From positions 124,001 to 188,000 of the forward strand of contig NZ_BONP01000005.1 of NCBI RefSeq assembly GCF_016862775.1: DNA of 64,000 nt, written 5' to 3'. The notes under the pieces were generated by a model. It made no database searches. It was given only the letters and a program-made list of their open reading frames with translations, and had not been told where the DNA came from. The position numbers and the translations under genes were made by a program. Positions 62,141 through 64,000 of this stretch are shown here, piece by piece; within the stretch, counting starts at the first letter, position 1; each line of letters opens with the position of its first letter. Source of the stretch: Cellulomonas phragmiteti (GTDB lineage Bacteria > Actinomycetota > Actinomycetes > Actinomycetales > Cellulomonadaceae).

Positions 62141-63673
62141 TCAGCCCGGGATGCCGAGCACCCACGTCGCGAGCGTCGTGACGGTCAGGGTCACGAGCAG
62201 CACCGACGCGGCGCTCAGCGGCGCGCCCGCTCGGATCATGTCCGGCACGCGGACGTACCCGGAGGCGTACGCGATCGCGTTCGGCGGGGTGGCCACCGGC
62301 ATCATGAACGTGCAGCTCGCCGCGAGAGCGACCGGCAGGGCCAGCAGCACCGGCCCGTAGCCCAGGGCGTCGCCGACGGTGCTCATGATCGGGAGCAGCG
62401 TCGCAGCGGTCGCCGTGTTGGACATGAACTCGGTCATCGCGACGGCCAGCACGCACACGGCGGCGACCACCAGGACCGTCGGCATGCCCTCGAGGCCCCG
62501 CGCGCGCTCACCGATCCACACCGACAACCCCGACGAGGTGATCTGGGACGCCAGCGCCAGGCCCCCGCCGAAGAGCAGCAGGATCCCCCACGGCAGCTCG
62601 CCCGTGTCCGACCAGTCCAGCAGGCGGCCCCCGCACGGTGCGCCCGACGGCAGCAGGAACAGCAGCAGGGCGACCGTCACGGCCACCACCTCGTCGGTCA
62701 CCGGCGTCCCGCGCCACACGAGCGGCAGCGCGATCCAGGAGACGGCCGCGAGCGCGAACACGGCGACGACGCGGCGCTGCGGGGGGCCCATGGGCCCGAG
62801 CCGGTCGAGCTCGGCGCGGACCACGGAGTCGTCGTCGCACAGCGGTGCGGGGTCGAACCGGAACACCAGACGGGTGAGCACGAGCCACGCCAGCAGCAGG
62901 AACACGACCGACAGCGGCAGCCCCAGGGCCATCCACTGCCCGAACCCGATCTCGATCCCGTAGGTCCCCGAGAGGTGGCCGACGAGCAGCGCGTTGGGTG
63001 GGCTGGCGATGATCGTGCCGAAGGACCCGATGGTCGCCGCGTACGCGATGCCGAGCATGAGGGCGGCCGAGAGCCGGCCGTCGACGCCCCCGCGCTCGCG
63101 TCCCAGCAGCGCGAGCACCGAGATGCCGATCGGCAGCATCATCACGGCCGTCGCCGTGTTGGACACCCACATGCTCAGCAGCGCCGTGGCGACCATCATC
63201 CCGAGCACGAGCCGCCGTGGGGCGGTCCCCACGAGGCGGACGACGCCCAGCGCGATGCGCAGGTGCACGTCCCAGCGCTGCAGCGCGATGGCGAGCACGA
63301 AGCCGCCGAGGAACAGGAAGATCACCTTGTTGGCGTACGGCGCGGCGACGTCCGCGACGGGCGCGACGCCGCTGACCGGCAGCACGACGAGCGGCAGCAG
63401 CGCCGTCACCGGCAGGGGCAGCGCCTCGGTCATCCACCACACGCCCATGAGGACGAGCGTCGCGGCGGTCAGCGCGCCCGCGGTCGCCGGTGCGCCGGCG
63501 GCCTCCGGAGGCATGTCGGGCACCCACCAGGCCACCAGCGCGGCCAGGACGGGACCGAGCACCAGGCCGACCGTGGGCCGGCTCGGCAGGCGGCGCTCGG
63601 CACGCGGGACGCCGCTCCCCCGTCCTCGGCGAGCACGTGGGTGCGTGGGCGCGGGTGCAGCGGCGGTGCTGAT
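62141..63673 (-). CDS. SLC13/DASS-family dicarboxylate or anion transporter; apparent ATC start
   Basis: A 510-residue membrane transporter. SNTATAVMMLPIGISVLAL and MTEFMSNTATAATLLPIMSTVG are the duplicated SNT sodium/substrate motifs of the DASS family (succinate, malate, citrate or similar), and GTIIASPPNALLVGH and MPVATPPNAIAYASGYV the matching second motifs. The start is unclear. The only ribosome-like site, AGGGGG, is about seven bases before ATC at 63671-63673, in frame, giving STAAAPAPTHPRARRG. The first conventional start in frame is GTG at 63562, but that would clip the first membrane span. I extend to the ATC and mark the start uncertain. Confidence 0.82.
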   Translation of the reverse strand: MSTAAAPAPTHPRARRGRGSGVPRAERRLPSRPTVGLVLGPVLAALVAWWVPDMPPEAAGAPATAGALTAATLVLMGVWWMTEALPLPVTALLPLVVLPVSGVAPVADVAAPYANKVIFLFLGGFVLAIALQRWDVHLRIALGVVRLVGTAPRRLVLGMMVATALLSMWVSNTATAVMMLPIGISVLALLGRERGGVDGRLSAALMLGIAYAATIGSFGTIIASPPNALLVGHLSGTYGIEIGFGQWMALGLPLSVVFLLLAWLVLTRLVFRFDPAPLCDDDSVVRAELDRLGPMGPPQRRVVAVFALAAVSWIALPLVWRGTPVTDEVVAVTVALLLFLLPSGAPCGGRLLDWSDTGELPWGILLLFGGGLALASQITSSGLSVWIGERARGLEGMPTVLVVAAVCVLAVAMTEFMSNTATAATLLPIMSTVGDALGYGPVLLALPVALAASCTFMMPVATPPNAIAYASGYVRVPDMIRAGAPLSAASVLLVTLTVTTLATWVLGIPG

Positions 63674-63806
63674 GGGTCGACCCCCTCGTCGCGTGGGCGG
63701 GCGTGTCGTCCCCCTCGACGCTAGGTCCCGGCGCCGTCGCGCACCTGGGACCTTCGGTCGCCACCGCGACGGCGACGCGCGGTGCCGTGCCGACCGGACC
63801 GCGGGG

Positions 63807-64000
63807 TCAGTCGACCGGGTCCGCCGCTGCGGCGAACTGGCTCTCGTACAGCCGCGCGTAGGCACCGCCGGCCGCGACGAGCCCGTCGTGGGTGCCCTTC
63901 TCGACGATCTGCCCGTGCTCCATGACGAGGATGACGTCCGCGTCGCGGATCGTCGACAGCCGGTGGGCGATGACGAAGGACGTGCGTCCGGCACGCAGCG
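63807..64000 (-). CDS. ABC transporter ATP-binding/permease protein, C-terminal end (cut by window edge)
   Basis: The last 63 codons of a minus-strand gene enter from the right edge. They read ...[22 protein letters not shown], where IAHRLSTI is the switch-His (H-loop) of ABC exporters, followed by [21 protein letters not shown], a typical exporter C-terminus. The stop is at 63807-63809. The rest of the nucleotide-binding domain and any membrane domain lie outside. The 133 bp to the SLC13 start contain a TAGCGT -10-like hexamer (63719-63724) for that gene. Confidence 0.88.
   Translation of the reverse strand, partial: LRAGRTSFVIAHRLSTIRDADVILVMEHGQIVEKGTHDGLVAAGGAYARLYESQFAAAADPVD

Overview
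The window is very GC-rich, gene-dense DNA from an actinobacterium. It carries a Pup-proteasome locus (pafA, prcA, prcB, pup, dop, arc), mycothiol synthesis (mshC), actinobacterial SOS boxes, many apparently leaderless genes, a family-2 carbohydrate-binding protein and a GH10 xylanase. Together these suggest a cellulose- or xylan-degrading member of the Micrococcales close to Cellulomonas. The genus is an inference from gene content and style, not a computed assignment.

Layout. 1-13.5 kb: the proteasome locus on the minus strand (pafA cut by the left edge, prcA, prcB, pup, then dop, arc, trmI and an M50 protease), interrupted by one plus-strand gene for a giant zinc-ribbon membrane protein of 1500 residues. 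13.6-26.2 kb: housekeeping genes (RecB-like nuclease, HAD phosphatase, PAC2 protein, mshC, uppP, aldo/keto reductase, two peptidases, alanine dehydrogenase with its divergent Lrp regulator, fructosamine-kinase-like protein). 26.3-29.8 kb: two alpha/beta hydrolases around a 16-bp tandem repeat, then a second-type clpP pair with a PopR/ClgR-like regulator ending in Leu-Ala-Ala. 29.8-34.9 kb: SOS-controlled dinB, a secreted esterase-like protein with a cellulose-binding domain, a PaaX-family regulator and an AI-2E family transporter.

35.0-45.7 kb is the accessory part: tRNA-Leu(GAG), a secreted protein made of two nearly identical domains, a type I Wadjet operon (jetA-jetB-jetC-jetD) whose jetD has an in-frame stop at codon 23, an unrecognised two-repeat protein, and a divergent Fic protein with an altered inhibitory motif. 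45.8-52.8 kb: a mycothiol-dependent isomerase-family protein and the imuA-imuB-dnaE2 mutasome operon behind a strong promoter with a perfect LexA box. 52.9-57.2 kb: ArsR regulator with SulP transporter, Raf-kinase-inhibitor-like protein, YbaK deacylase and a DivIVA-like membrane protein. 57.2-64 kb, all minus strand: acyltransferase, SPOUT rRNA/tRNA methyltransferase, MFS transporter, intracellular GH10 xylanase, SLC13 transporter and the end of an ABC transporter.

The genes form a few clear circuits: Pup tagging and degradation; a clpP pair with a regulator that may itself be a Clp substrate; two LexA-controlled translesion-synthesis loci; and a DNA-defence operon that looks newly damaged. 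The most unusual items are the interrupted jetD with clustered operator-like dyads upstream, the duplicated secreted protein, the unknown gene opposite fic, the giant membrane protein inside the proteasome locus, and two genes whose best-placed start codon is ATC.
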